39,049 bases of DNA from Clostridiales bacterium UBA6114 (GTDB lineage Bacteria > Bacillota > Clostridia > Oscillospirales > Butyricicoccaceae): contig DIWE01000019.1 of NCBI GenBank assembly GCA_002423435.1, positions 1 to 39,049 on the forward strand, given 5' to 3'. The notes beneath the pieces are model-generated. The model searched no databases. It had not been told where the DNA came from and saw only the letters and a list, made by a program, of their open reading frames with translations. Of this stretch, positions 24,399-31,637 are shown in pieces. Each line of letters starts with the position of its first letter. The stretch's first letter is position 1. The translations under genes were made by a program, and so were the position numbers.

Positions 24399-24520
24399 TT
24401 CTGACGCGGGGCATTCCTGCGGGAATGCCGGGTCGCTTCGCTCCGGCCGCGTTCTGGGACGGGGACCAGTCCCCTTCCCAACGATCCCCTGCCCTACGGG
24501 GTGGACGGGAGTCTAGGAGC
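24399..24520. repeat. Palindromic intergenic repeat, short form, first of a tandem pair
   Basis: GACGCGGGGCATTCCTGCGGGAATGCC hairpin, TCGCTTCGCTCCGGCCGCG, GGGGACCAGTCCCC, then CGATCCCCTGCCCTACGGGGTGGACGGGAG. It begins 16 bases after the tube stop. The 80 bases after it (24521-24600) resemble those after the next copy, so unit and flank are duplicated. Confidence 0.82.
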
Positions 24521-24600
24521 GCATGTCGCCGGATTTGCAGATTTAGTAATAGGTATGGGATTAGCGACGAATGCTATTAATGCGTTTCGGGTGAGAACCA

Positions 24601-24757
24601 GTGACGCGGGGCATTCCTGCGGGAATACCGGGTCGCTTCGCTCCGGCCGCGTCCTGGGACGGGGACCAGTCCCCTTCAAAACCACCCCGCAAAATTTATA
24701 TTTTGCGGGGACCCCGGACGATTCTTTGCCCTACGGGGCGGACGGGGATTTAGGCAT
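24601..24757. repeat. Palindromic intergenic repeat, long form, second of a tandem pair
   Basis: Same parts as the previous copy plus the CCCCGCAAAATTTATATTTTGCGGGG hairpin. The sequence after it (GCATGGATATCGCCGGATTTACAGAATTTATTATGGGAGTG) mirrors the sequence after the first copy and supplies the chaperone ribosome site. Confidence 0.82.
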
Positions 24758-24802
24758 GGATATCGCCGGATTTACAGAATTTATTATGGGAGTGAAAACA
24801 GA

Positions 24803-25326
24803 ATGGACGTATTGGAATTACTGCTGAAAGCGGAAATACCGAACCTGCCGGAGAAGGAGGTTAAAATCAAGAGGCTTAGCGAGCTTTGCGGCGCGGACGT
24901 TTGTTTCCGGCTGCGGGCGTTGCCTTACAACAGGGCGGCGGAGATCTCGAAAGAGCAGAGGGAAGACATGAACGTACACATCCTGCTCGTGGGCGTAATT
25001 TCGCCGGATTTAAAATCAAAGGAGCTTATTGCGAAATACGGAGCCGCCACGCCTGCGGAGATGGTCAAAAAGATGCTTCTGCCGGGAGAGATCGAGGACA
25101 TTTCCCGCGCGGTCGAGCGGCTTTCCGGGTATCGGAAAGAGACGATCGAAGAGGTAAAGGAAATAAAAAACGCATAGAGGACGGCGACCCGGACGCCGTC
25201 CTCCTTTACTGGCTTTTCCACAAGCATCACATTTTACCGGGGGACACCTATAGCCTTCCGGAGGGGGAAAAGGTCGTTTTACGGGCACTGATTGAATTTG
25301 AGATAGAGCAGCTCAGAAGAAAGTAG
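24803..25326 (+). CDS. Tail assembly chaperone with programmed -1 frameshift, module B (XkdN-like)
   Basis: The zero-frame product (124 residues, 24803-25177) has RLSELCGADVCFRLRALPYNRAAEI, NVHILLVGVISPDLKS and a helix with AEMVKKMLLPGEIEDISRAVERLSGY, the XkdN-like order. Before its stop lies A-AAA-AAC (25165-25171). The -1 frame continues for 51 codons (RIEDGDPDAVLLYWLFHKHH, then LPGDTYSLPEGEKVVLRALIEFEIEQ) to TAG 25324-25326. The long form should be 174 residues. By analogy with lambda G/GT, both forms coat the tape measure before tube growth. GGGAGTG stands ahead of ATG 24803. Confidence 0.86.
25165..25203 (+). promoter_or_regulatory. Programmed -1 ribosomal frameshift signal, module B
   Basis: The slippery heptamer A-AAA-AAC (25165-25171) is in the right phase. 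A 5-nt spacer follows, then a perfect 10-bp stem GAGGACGGCG (25177-25186) / CGCCGTCCTC (25194-25203) with a 7-nt loop. Site, spacer and stem length are the same as in module A, although the stem sequence and the proteins differ. Confidence 0.9.
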
Positions 25327-25332
25327 GACCGT

Positions 25333-25360
25333 TTGACAATTTTTGGGCTTGTGTTATCCT
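25333..25360 (+). promoter_or_regulatory. Promoter of the zinc-ribbon cassette
   Basis: TTGACA (25333-25338), 16 bases, TATCCT (25355-25360) preceded by TG two bases upstream. It starts seven bases after the frameshifted chaperone stop. Confidence 0.7.
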
Positions 25361-25397
25361 GTAATGGAGAATATCAATTTCTACGGGAGGCAATGAA

Positions 25398-25622
25398 ATG
25401 AAAAACAGCAGGGTTTGCCCGAAATGCCACTCAAAGGATATCATTCTAATTGAAGGGAAAGCCGGACCATATGGATCAGGAAATAATATTCCGGCAGGCC
25501 TTCTCTTAAAGAATTCTGTCTTGGTGAACCGTTACGTTTGTTGTAAATGTGGTTTTACGGAAGAATGGATTGATACTGATACGAACGACTTAGAAAGATT
25601 AAAAGAGAAATACGGAAAGTAA
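25398..25622 (+). CDS. Small zinc-ribbon protein in its own cassette
   Basis: A 74-residue protein with CPKCHSKD near the start and CCKCGFTEEWID after residue 45, a split zinc ribbon. The middle (GPYGSGNNIPAGLLLKNSVLVNRYVC) is a beta hairpin region. Small stand-alone zinc ribbons of this shape occur across Firmicutes, without a firm function. ATG 25398 follows GGGAGGC. With a promoter before and a terminator after, it occupies the same slot (between chaperone and tape measure) as the cassette array of module A. Confidence 0.75.
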   Translation: MKNSRVCPKCHSKDIILIEGKAGPYGSGNNIPAGLLLKNSVLVNRYVCCKCGFTEEWIDTDTNDLERLKEKYGK

Positions 25623-25640
25623 ATACTTATCTTGCAGCAA

Positions 25641-25676
25641 TCCCCGCCGAGCTTCAAAAACACGGCGGGGATTTTA
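25641..25676 (+). terminator. Intrinsic terminator of the zinc-ribbon cassette
   Basis: ATCCCCGCCG (25641-25650) pairs with CGGCGGGGAT (25664-25673), then TTTT. The tape-measure ribosome site follows at once. Confidence 0.85.
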
Positions 25677-25693
25677 ATTGGGGAGGCGATATT

Positions 25694-27442
25694 TTGGCGC
25701 AGTACGTCAGCATCATAATCACGGCGCAGGGCGATTTTATAAAAGAGGTTGCAACGATCCGAAACTCGGTCGCCGCGTTAAACAAGGATCTGACCGAGTA
25801 TACAGGGAAGCTCAAAGCGCTGAACAAACAGGAGGACGAGCTTAAGGTCAAGCTGGACAAGGCGAACACCGCGTTGAAGGAGGCCGAGAAGCGGTTTTTG
25901 GAGACCGGGGACGCGGCGGAGAAGTTCAACCTGGAGCTTGCGAACGCGAAATACGAAGATATACGCGAAAACCTCCGCCTAATATCGGAGCAAGCGAAAA
26001 TAGCGGAGGAAAACTTAAAAAACATGGCCGCGGCGGCTGGGGAGGCAAACACGGGGAGCAGGGAGCACCCCGACCTTTCAGGGGAAACCGGCAACACGGA
26101 GGGAGAAACCGGCGGAACCGAGGGAGAAAATGAGGGCGTAAACCTCAGCGGGATTATCAAAACGCCCATGGCTTCGAAAACGGCGGGCAATACAGGCGGG
26201 GGGGACGGAACTGACAAGGAAAGTCTTTTCGGTAACGCGCTATCTTATGGGGTGACTGGGGCAACCACTGCCTTGGGCCTGGTGTCGACAAGCGTAACAG
26301 CCGCAGCCGTAGCACCGGCGGCAATCGCAGCTGCGATTGGCCTGACGGTAGGCGTTATAAAAACCGGCATAGATAATCTTACACAGCGATACGCCGAAAA
26401 AGACAACGCGTTTAACGATTATGTACGTGATCAGTTTGAAAAAGCTACTGAGGAGATTACCAATTCTTTAGCAAACGGGATTACTTTGGAACTTGCGGAG
26501 AATACTCCGGCAACGCAAGATTTTGTTGAAGCAATCAACACCCTAAACGATCAGCGGAACCAAACGGACAGCACGATGGCGGAAGCGTATATGAAGGAGC
26601 GCACGCCTGCCGTTCAGGCAGAGGCCGATTGGTACCAAAGCGACGCGGGGGAAGCATATGACGGCATGATGTCCGCAATCGGCACGTGGGAAGCGCATCT
26701 GGACAGCCTATCTGAACAATATGCCCGGGATATCCGTAACTATGTGCTGACCGGGGAGGAAAGCATTCTTAAAGACGATAGGTTTGAAGCTGTTAAGGGC
26801 AATCTGGTAAGCTTAAAAGGTCAGTATGAAGGTGCAAAAAGAAGTTTTGATGGTGGTAATGTTAGCGCGGGGGCGACCCTTGGAAGAGTCTTGGGAGAAA
26901 TAGAGGCCCTCGCCCAGGACGTTTTCAACGCAAGTCCGGACGCGATGGCAGAAAAGGACGCTAACGAAAAACTCATATCAAATATGGCGGAATATGCGGC
27001 ACAGGACGAAAACTTCTGGAACGAACAGTACCAATATGATCAGAAAATTTCTGAAGGGATTGCGGCGGCGAAAAGTTTCTCATTGCATGATTTAATATTT
27101 GGCAAAGATGTTGACGAACAGGCAGAATTTGAAGAGGATATGCAAAACATCAAAAATGATGACACAATGCGTTGGGATGCCGCAACGGATAATTCTCTAC
27201 ACTGGGATGCTATAGCGAAGAAAGCATTTGGGTTAAATTATATCCCATACGATAATTTTCCTGCGATTCTGCACGAGGGCGAACGGGTATTGACGGCGAG
27301 CGAGGCGCGGGCGGCGGACAATATGGTTCCGTCCGTGATCATTTCGGGCAACAGTTTTACGGTGCGCGAGGAGGCCGATATTGACAAAATCGCGCGTCAG
27401 CTCGTCCGGCAGATCAGCAAAGCCTATATGCTCGCCGGATGA
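25694..27442 (+). CDS. Tail tape-measure protein, module B
   Basis: A 582-residue protein. Residues about 15-120 form a long charged coiled coil (VAALNKDLTEYTGKLKALNK and onward). An acidic glycine/threonine-rich linker follows (SGETGNTEGETGGTEG), then a hydrophobic segment (about 185-220). The middle is helical. The end has GLNYIPYDNFPAILHEGERVLTASEARA, a motif common near the C-terminus of Firmicutes tape measures, and a final helix IDKIARQLVRQISKAYM. It shows no clear likeness to the other two tape measures here. The start is TTG 25694 with GGGAGGCGAT upstream. Its length predicts a slightly shorter tail than module A (inference). Confidence 0.85.
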   Translation: MAQYVSIIITAQGDFIKEVATIRNSVAALNKDLTEYTGKLKALNKQEDELKVKLDKANTALKEAEKRFLETGDAAEKFNLELANAKYEDIRENLRLISEQAKIAEENLKNMAAAAGEANTGSREHPDLSGETGNTEGETGGTEGENEGVNLSGIIKTPMASKTAGNTGGGDGTDKESLFGNALSYGVTGATTALGLVSTSVTAAAVAPAAIAAAIGLTVGVIKTGIDNLTQRYAEKDNAFNDYVRDQFEKATEEITNSLANGITLELAENTPATQDFVEAINTLNDQRNQTDSTMAEAYMKERTPAVQAEADWYQSDAGEAYDGMMSAIGTWEAHLDSLSEQYARDIRNYVLTGEESILKDDRFEAVKGNLVSLKGQYEGAKRSFDGGNVSAGATLGRVLGEIEALAQDVFNASPDAMAEKDANEKLISNMAEYAAQDENFWNEQYQYDQKISEGIAAAKSFSLHDLIFGKDVDEQAEFEEDMQNIKNDDTMRWDAATDNSLHWDAIAKKAFGLNYIPYDNFPAILHEGERVLTASEARAADNMVPSVIISGNSFTVREEADIDKIARQLVRQISKAYMLAG

Positions 27443-27472
27443 TTGACAATTATTGCCTGGGCCTGTTAATGT
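27443..27472 (+). promoter_or_regulatory. Promoter of a small accessory gene
   Basis: TTGACA (27443-27448), 18 bases, TAATGT (27467-27472), or 17 bases to TTAATG. The -35 hexamer is perfect and begins immediately after the tape-measure stop. Confidence 0.65.
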
Positions 27473-27484
27473 AAAAGCAAGGAG

Positions 27485-27754
27485 GTGGCCGGAATACAGA
27501 TTCATATCAAAATGGCAAAACAAACGTTTTTGGCAAGCGCTGTTATGACAGTGTTTCTAAATGGGCAGGAATGCGCCTGGCTCGGGAATGGAGATGAAAC
27601 AGTCCTTGAGGCGCCGACAGGAGAAAATACCTTATTGTTCAGAAGCTCCATACGAAAAAAGGAAATCCGCATTAATTCCGGAAACGATGTGCAGATCACT
27701 TTGAAATGGAATCGTATGTGGGGAAACATTGAGGCGCTGGTAACAGGACGTTAA
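27485..27754 (+). CDS. Small accessory protein of unknown function
   Basis: About 86-89 residues, beta-rich: TFLASAVMTVFLNGQECAWLGNGDETVLEAPTG, then LLFRSSIRKKEIRINSGNDVQITLKWNRMWGNIEALV. The V-x-LNG...L.NG....AP.G pattern resembles small PEGA/DUF2846-like beta domains. The start is uncertain. GTG 27485 overlaps the AAGGAGG site, so an in-frame ATA at 27494 or ATT at 27500 at normal spacing, or ATG 27512, may be used. Promoter before and terminator after make it another self-contained cassette, this one between tape measure and LysM protein. Confidence 0.65.
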   Translation: MAGIQIHIKMAKQTFLASAVMTVFLNGQECAWLGNGDETVLEAPTGENTLLFRSSIRKKEIRINSGNDVQITLKWNRMWGNIEALVTGR

Positions 27755-28008
27755 AGCCAAATAATTAACAACAAGATAGGACAAGGCATTTTCCATTTCG
27801 GAAGTGCTTTTGAAAAAAGAACAGCCGTTTCGGCTCTTGCATCGCTACCTTATCGAATGGGTAAGCAAGCTTGAAAAGGCAGTAAAAGCGAAATAGCCAA
27901 GATTCAAACATCAGAAAGCAACCGTTTCGGGCGGTTGCTTTTTGTTATGCAAAAACAAATTTAAGTGCGCGGGCATGAGGTTTTATATCCAGAAAGGGGT
28001 GACATATT
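27755..28008 (+). other. Intergenic segment with terminator and a possible micro-ORF
   Basis: A 28-codon frame begins at a TTG near 27815 (LKKEQPFRLLHRYLIEWVSKLEKAVKAK) with a weak GGAAG five bases upstream; support is low. The terminator at 27917 and the ribosome site AGAAAGGGGTGA of the next gene are the only firm signals. Confidence 0.4.
27917..27943 (+). terminator. Intrinsic terminator
   Basis: AGCAACCG (27917-27924) pairs with CGGTTGCT (27932-27939) and continues into a T run. It closes the small accessory cassette. Confidence 0.85.
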
Positions 28009-28641
28009 CTGAAAAAATTCATATTCAAGGACACGGCGAAGAACACGGAGCTTGCGCTGCCGGTCACGCCGGAGAGCTTTACGGTATCCCACGGGATCCG
28101 GATCGAGACGATCAACATCCACACGCTCGGCGACGTCAACATTGCGGGGTATGGGACGCTGGCGGACATCAAAATCGACTGCATGTTTCCGGCGCGGGCC
28201 TATCCGTTTCTGACGCCGGGTGCAGCCGCGGCGCCGTATGAATACGTGTCGGCGTTTGCAAAATGGAGCGACGAGAAAACGGTGATGCGCTTCGTTGTAT
28301 CGGATACGCCGGTAAACGCGGCGGTACTGACCGAAGGGATCAGCTACGGCGAAAAGGACGGCACCGGGGACGTCTACGCGACGATTTCCATGCGGGAGTA
28401 CCGGGCGCTTAAGGCGGAACCGGTGGACAAGACGCAGAACACCATGCGGAGCAGTGAGGCAAACATTCCAACGGCCGAGACCTACACAATCAAACCGGGG
28501 GACACGCTATCGGCGATCTGCAAAAAAAGGTATGGGGACGCGTTCCTTTATCCGAAGCTCGCAAAATACAACGGGATCAAAAACCCAAACCTGATTTACG
28601 CGGGGCATACCCTAAAAATCCCGCCCAAAAGCCAGTTATAA
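28009..28641 (+). CDS. LysM-domain baseplate/tail protein, module B (XkdP-like), with a non-standard start
   Basis: About 210 residues. The N-terminal part (KKFIFKDTAKNTELALPVTPESFTVSHG, then LGDVNIAGYGTLADIKIDCMFPARAYPF) is the XkdP pattern. The last 50 residues are a LysM domain (TYTIKPGDTLSAICKKRYGD, KLAKYNGIKNPNLIYAGHTLKIP). The coding match extends well upstream of the first ATG (28183). The only fitting start is CTG 28009, six bases after AAAGGGGTGA, or ATT 28006. It ends just ahead of a palindromic repeat that splits it from the hub gene. Confidence 0.82.
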   Translation: MKKFIFKDTAKNTELALPVTPESFTVSHGIRIETINIHTLGDVNIAGYGTLADIKIDCMFPARAYPFLTPGAAAAPYEYVSAFAKWSDEKTVMRFVVSDTPVNAAVLTEGISYGEKDGTGDVYATISMREYRALKAEPVDKTQNTMRSSEANIPTAETYTIKPGDTLSAICKKRYGDAFLYPKLAKYNGIKNPNLIYAGHTLKIPPKSQL

Positions 28642-28654
28642 AGGAAGTGGAGGC

Positions 28655-28810
28655 ATGATAAAACTTCTTATCACAAACAGCTCGTCGCGGAGCATTCCGG
28701 CGGGAATGCAGGTCGCTGCGATCCGGCCGCTCCCGGGACGGGGACCAGTCCCCTTCCCGACGATCCCCTGGCCTCCGGCGGGGACGAGGGACGGAAGTTT
28801 TAATGGTTAG
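28655..28810 (+). pseudogene. Remnant of a hub-gene start, running into a palindromic repeat
   Basis: ATG 28655 has a good site (AAGGAAGTGGAGGC) and encodes MIKLLITNSSS. This closely parallels the true hub start at 28820 (MSIKLYITSSTG). After eleven codons the frame passes into the palindromic repeat and ends at 28810. It looks like the original start of the hub gene, separated by the repeat, with a second start now used downstream. Confidence 0.6.
28683..28797. repeat. Palindromic intergenic repeat, short form, at the hub gene start
   Basis: GTCGCGGAGCATTCCGGCGGGAATGC hairpin, ATCCGGCCGC, GGGGACCAGTCCCC, CGATCCCCTGGCCTCCGGCGGGGACGAGGG. Its insertion point lies inside the duplicated hub start. 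Confidence 0.82.
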
Positions 28811-28819
28811 GATGATACT

Positions 28820-29791
28820 ATGTCAATCAAGCTTTACATCACAAGCAGCACAGGCACGGCGGATGTGACGCAGCTCGTGCCGACGATCACATGGTCGGGG
28901 GACTATCAGCAATGTGCGCGGACACTTGAATTCGGGCTCATTTCTTCACCGACGGATGCGAATATTCCGACTATCAAGTGCGAGCTTGGAAACGGAGTCG
29001 TATTCATGCAGGACGACCGGGTATTATTTGACGGATATGTTTTTGCGCGTCAGAAGAGCACGGAATCAAGCACCATCGATGTGACCTGTTTCGACCGGGG
29101 GATTTACTTAAAGAGAAACGAGGCGGTATATCAGTTTACGAACATGACGCCGGAGGCGATCACGCGGCGGATTTGCACGGACTTTAAGATCTCTGCGGGA
29201 TCTCTGGCCGCGACGGGAATCAAGATCAGCCGCAATTTTATCGGAGTGACGCTATACCGGATCATCCAGACGGCGTATACGCTGGCGTCACAGTCGAACG
29301 GAAAAATATATCAGATCCGGTTTGACGGGCCGAAATTGTGCGTCGTCGAAAAGGCGGCGGGCGATGAGACGCTGATCATCGAGGGCGGGAGCAATCTGAT
29401 GTCGGCATCGACGTCGGAGAGCATCGAGAGTATGGTAAATCAGGTTGCGATATACAACGAGAACGACAAGCTGATCGGGACGCAGAAGGATCAGGAACTG
29501 ATCGATGCATACGGCCTTTTGCAGAGCTACTTAAGGCAAACAAAAGGGGAAGACGCGGCAAAGGCGGCGAAAAAACTCCTTTTGGACAACGGGATCAGCC
29601 AGAAGATCACAATTGAAAACCTCGGGAACATTGCAAACATCACGGGCGGGGCGGTGGTCGTCCGGGAGCCTTATACAGGAACTGTAGGTTTGTTTTATAT
29701 CGACAGCGACGTCCACACATGGAAAAACGGTTTGTACCTCAACAAATTGGTGATTAACTTCAAAAGAATCATGGATGAGCAGGAAGCGTAG
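28820..29791 (+). CDS. Baseplate hub protein, module B (XkdQ-like)
   Basis: A 323-residue hub protein with the family order: SIKLYITSSTGTADVTQLVPTITWSGDYQQCARTLEFGLI, GNGVVFMQDDRVLFDGYVF, STIDVTCFDRGIYLKRNEAVYQF, MTPEAITRRICTDFKI, and the final VREPYTGTVGLFYIDSDVHTWKNGLYLNKLVINFKR. It is a distant relative of the hub at 15995. The site ahead of ATG 28820 (AGGATGA) is weak compared with the older start at 28655, which may lower expression. Confidence 0.87.
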   Translation: MSIKLYITSSTGTADVTQLVPTITWSGDYQQCARTLEFGLISSPTDANIPTIKCELGNGVVFMQDDRVLFDGYVFARQKSTESSTIDVTCFDRGIYLKRNEAVYQFTNMTPEAITRRICTDFKISAGSLAATGIKISRNFIGVTLYRIIQTAYTLASQSNGKIYQIRFDGPKLCVVEKAAGDETLIIEGGSNLMSASTSESIESMVNQVAIYNENDKLIGTQKDQELIDAYGLLQSYLRQTKGEDAAKAAKKLLLDNGISQKITIENLGNIANITGGAVVVREPYTGTVGLFYIDSDVHTWKNGLYLNKLVINFKRIMDEQEA

Positions 29792-29900
29792 TCGCGGAGC
29801 ATTTCTGCGGAAATGCAGGTCGCTTCGCTCCGGCCGCGCCTTGGGACGGGGACCAGTCCCCTTCCCAACGATCCCCTGCCCTACGGGATGGACGGGGGAC
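29790..29900. repeat. Palindromic intergenic repeat, short form, after the module B hub gene
   Basis: It starts at the last base of the hub stop: GTCGCGGAGCATTTCTGCGGAAATGC hairpin, TCGCTTCGCTCCGGCCGCG, GGGGACCAGTCCCC, CGATCCCCTGCCCTACGGGATGGACGGGGG. Confidence 0.82.
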
Positions 29901-29924
29901 AAAAATTTACGGGGAGGAATAGGT

Positions 29925-30182
29925 ATGGAAGACAATCCATATTCGGCACTGGTCGCAAAACTGCGGGAAGACCAACAAAGCCAGTTACCTGCAATGTACC
30001 GCATGGGGACGGTCCTGTCGGCTGCCCCGCTGAAAATCGATGTGGCCGGGACGGTGCAGACGGATGAATCATTATTAAAAAACGATGCGCTGACATCGTT
30101 CGAGCCGGAGGAGCGGATTTTGCTCCTGCCGATCGAGGATGAACAGCGCTATATTATTCTTTGCAAGGTGGTGGAAGTATGA
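29925..30182 (+). CDS. XkdR-like (DUF2577) baseplate protein, module B
   Basis: An 85-residue protein: NPYSALVAKLREDQQSQLPAMYRMGTVLSAAPLKIDVAGTVQTDE, then FEPEERILLLPIEDEQRYIILCKV. It has the same strand order as the module A protein (GTVLSA.PL...) and the same place between hub and gp25-like genes. I chose ATG 29925 with GGGGAGGAATAGGT upstream; earlier in-frame starts lie in the repeat. It overlaps the next start (ATGA). Confidence 0.8.
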   Translation: MEDNPYSALVAKLREDQQSQLPAMYRMGTVLSAAPLKIDVAGTVQTDESLLKNDALTSFEPEERILLLPIEDEQRYIILCKVVEV

Positions 30183-30601
30183 GTGTAACGCTGTTCCCGA
30201 TCATTCAGCCGCAGAGCGCCGAGGTCGATACGAAGCTTCCGTTGTATAGGGAAGTCAAATGGGATTATGAGAATAACGAACCGGTTTTCAAAAACGGCTT
30301 GCCGGTCATCGTTACGGGGAAGGACGCCATTTTGGTATGGGCGTGGAAGGCGCTGAACACGCCGCGATTTAAACATGAGATCTACACGTGGGATTTCGGG
30401 TGTGAGGCGGAGGCTTTGGTCGGACAGCCGTTTACCGGGGAACTGAAGCGGTCGGAGGCGGCGCGGTATGTCAGGGAATGCCTGTTAGTAACCCCATATA
30501 TTACAGGGGTGACCGATGTGTCGGTATCGTTTACGGAAGGCGTTTTGACGGTCGGCTGCAAAATTGAAACGATTTACGGGGAGGTGCAATTGAATGTATG
30601 A
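30179..30601 (+). CDS. XkdS-like (DUF2634, gp25-type) baseplate protein, module B
   Basis: A 140-residue protein with FKNGLPVIVTGKDAILVWAWKALNTPRFKHEIYTWDFGCE, matching the module A pattern LDALRQAVFLCLNTERYEHVIFSFDYGVE. Then comes AARYVRECLLVTPYITGVTDVSVSF and strands up to GEVQLNV. It overlaps its neighbours on both sides (4 and 8 bases), so translation is probably coupled. Confidence 0.87.
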   Translation: MSVTLFPIIQPQSAEVDTKLPLYREVKWDYENNEPVFKNGLPVIVTGKDAILVWAWKALNTPRFKHEIYTWDFGCEAEALVGQPFTGELKRSEAARYVRECLLVTPYITGVTDVSVSFTEGVLTVGCKIETIYGEVQLNV

Positions 30602-31637
30602 GGAGCTTACGGCGGAAAGCATAAAAAGCGACATATTAAGCCGGATCGTGACGGACATCGACACCCGGGAGGGCAGCTTCACAAACGATATGATAAGCGG
30701 GATCGCCTATGAGATCTGGAAGCTTTACCAATCGCTTGACGCGGTCGTGCCGATCACCTTTGTCGACGAGACGAGCGGGGAATACATTGACAAGCGGTGC
30801 GGGGAGTATGGAATCACAAGGAAGCCGGGGAGCAAGGCCGCCGTGATGATGCGTTTTACCGGTGCGGAGGGCATGGGCATTCCGGCGGGAACGGTTTTTC
30901 TGACCTCGGACGGACAGGAATTTGAAACGGACGCGGCTGCGACGATCGCGGGCGGGGAGGCAAGTGTGACGGCCACGGCGGCCGAGGACGGGGAGGCCTA
31001 CAACGTACCGGCCGGAACCATTACGCGGCAGATTATAAGCATCAGTGGTCTATCGGGGATCACGAACGACGCGGCGACCGGGGGAACGGACCCGGAAACC
31101 GACGCCGCCCTGGTCGGGAGGCTTAACGATTACCTGCAAAAGCCGGCGACGTCCGGGAACGCGTATCATTACGAGCAATGGGCGCTTTCGGTAAACGGAG
31201 TCGGGGCCGCAAAGGTGACGCCGCTTTGGGACGGACCGGGGACGGTCAGGGTGCTGGTCGTCGGGCAGGACAAAGGGCCGGCAGATCCATCGGTCGTTTC
31301 GGCATGCGCGGAATACATTGGGGAAAACCGGCCGATTGGGGCGGATGTCACGGTGGAAAGCGCGGAAGGACTGCCGATCAACATATCCGCCTCTGTTACG
31401 ATCGACGAGACGACCACAAAGGAAACGGTGCAGGAGGAATTCTCGGAGGCGCTTAACTCCTATCTGAAAAGCATTGCCTTTGTAAAGTACGAGCTGGTAT
31501 TTAACCGGATCGCCTATATTTTACTGGACATTCCGGGGGTGATCGATTTTACGTCGATGACGGTAAACGGCGGGACGGAAAACATTGCGATCGGTGCGTC
31601 CCAGGTGCCGGTGCTCGGCACCGTGGAGGTGGTCTGA
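30594..31637 (+). CDS. Baseplate J-like wedge protein, module B (XkdT-like)
   Basis: A 347-residue baseplate J family protein: DIDTREGSFTNDMISGIAYEIWKLYQSL, GEYIDKRCGEYGITRKPG, AGTVFLTSDGQEFETDAAA, DAALVGRLNDYLQKPATSGNAYHYEQWALSVNGVGAAKVTPLWDGPGTV, and a C-terminal FNRIAYILLDIPGVIDFTSMTVNG. The order of motifs is that of the module A gene, with modest identity. Confidence 0.92.
   Translation: MYEELTAESIKSDILSRIVTDIDTREGSFTNDMISGIAYEIWKLYQSLDAVVPITFVDETSGEYIDKRCGEYGITRKPGSKAAVMMRFTGAEGMGIPAGTVFLTSDGQEFETDAAATIAGGEASVTATAAEDGEAYNVPAGTITRQIISISGLSGITNDAATGGTDPETDAALVGRLNDYLQKPATSGNAYHYEQWALSVNGVGAAKVTPLWDGPGTVRVLVVGQDKGPADPSVVSACAEYIGENRPIGADVTVESAEGLPINISASVTIDETTTKETVQEEFSEALNSYLKSIAFVKYELVFNRIAYILLDIPGVIDFTSMTVNGGTENIAIGASQVPVLGTVEVV

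Noticed and set aside
25333..25676. Zinc-ribbon gene as a sixth member of the membrane-protein cassette family
   Set aside because: It shares only the slot and a CxxC motif; it has no membrane segment and none of the family domain pattern.
22568..30000. CRISPR array from the recurring GC-rich repeats
   Set aside because: Units are 110-160 bases, irregularly spaced between genes, with internal hairpins and no unique spacers of constant length.
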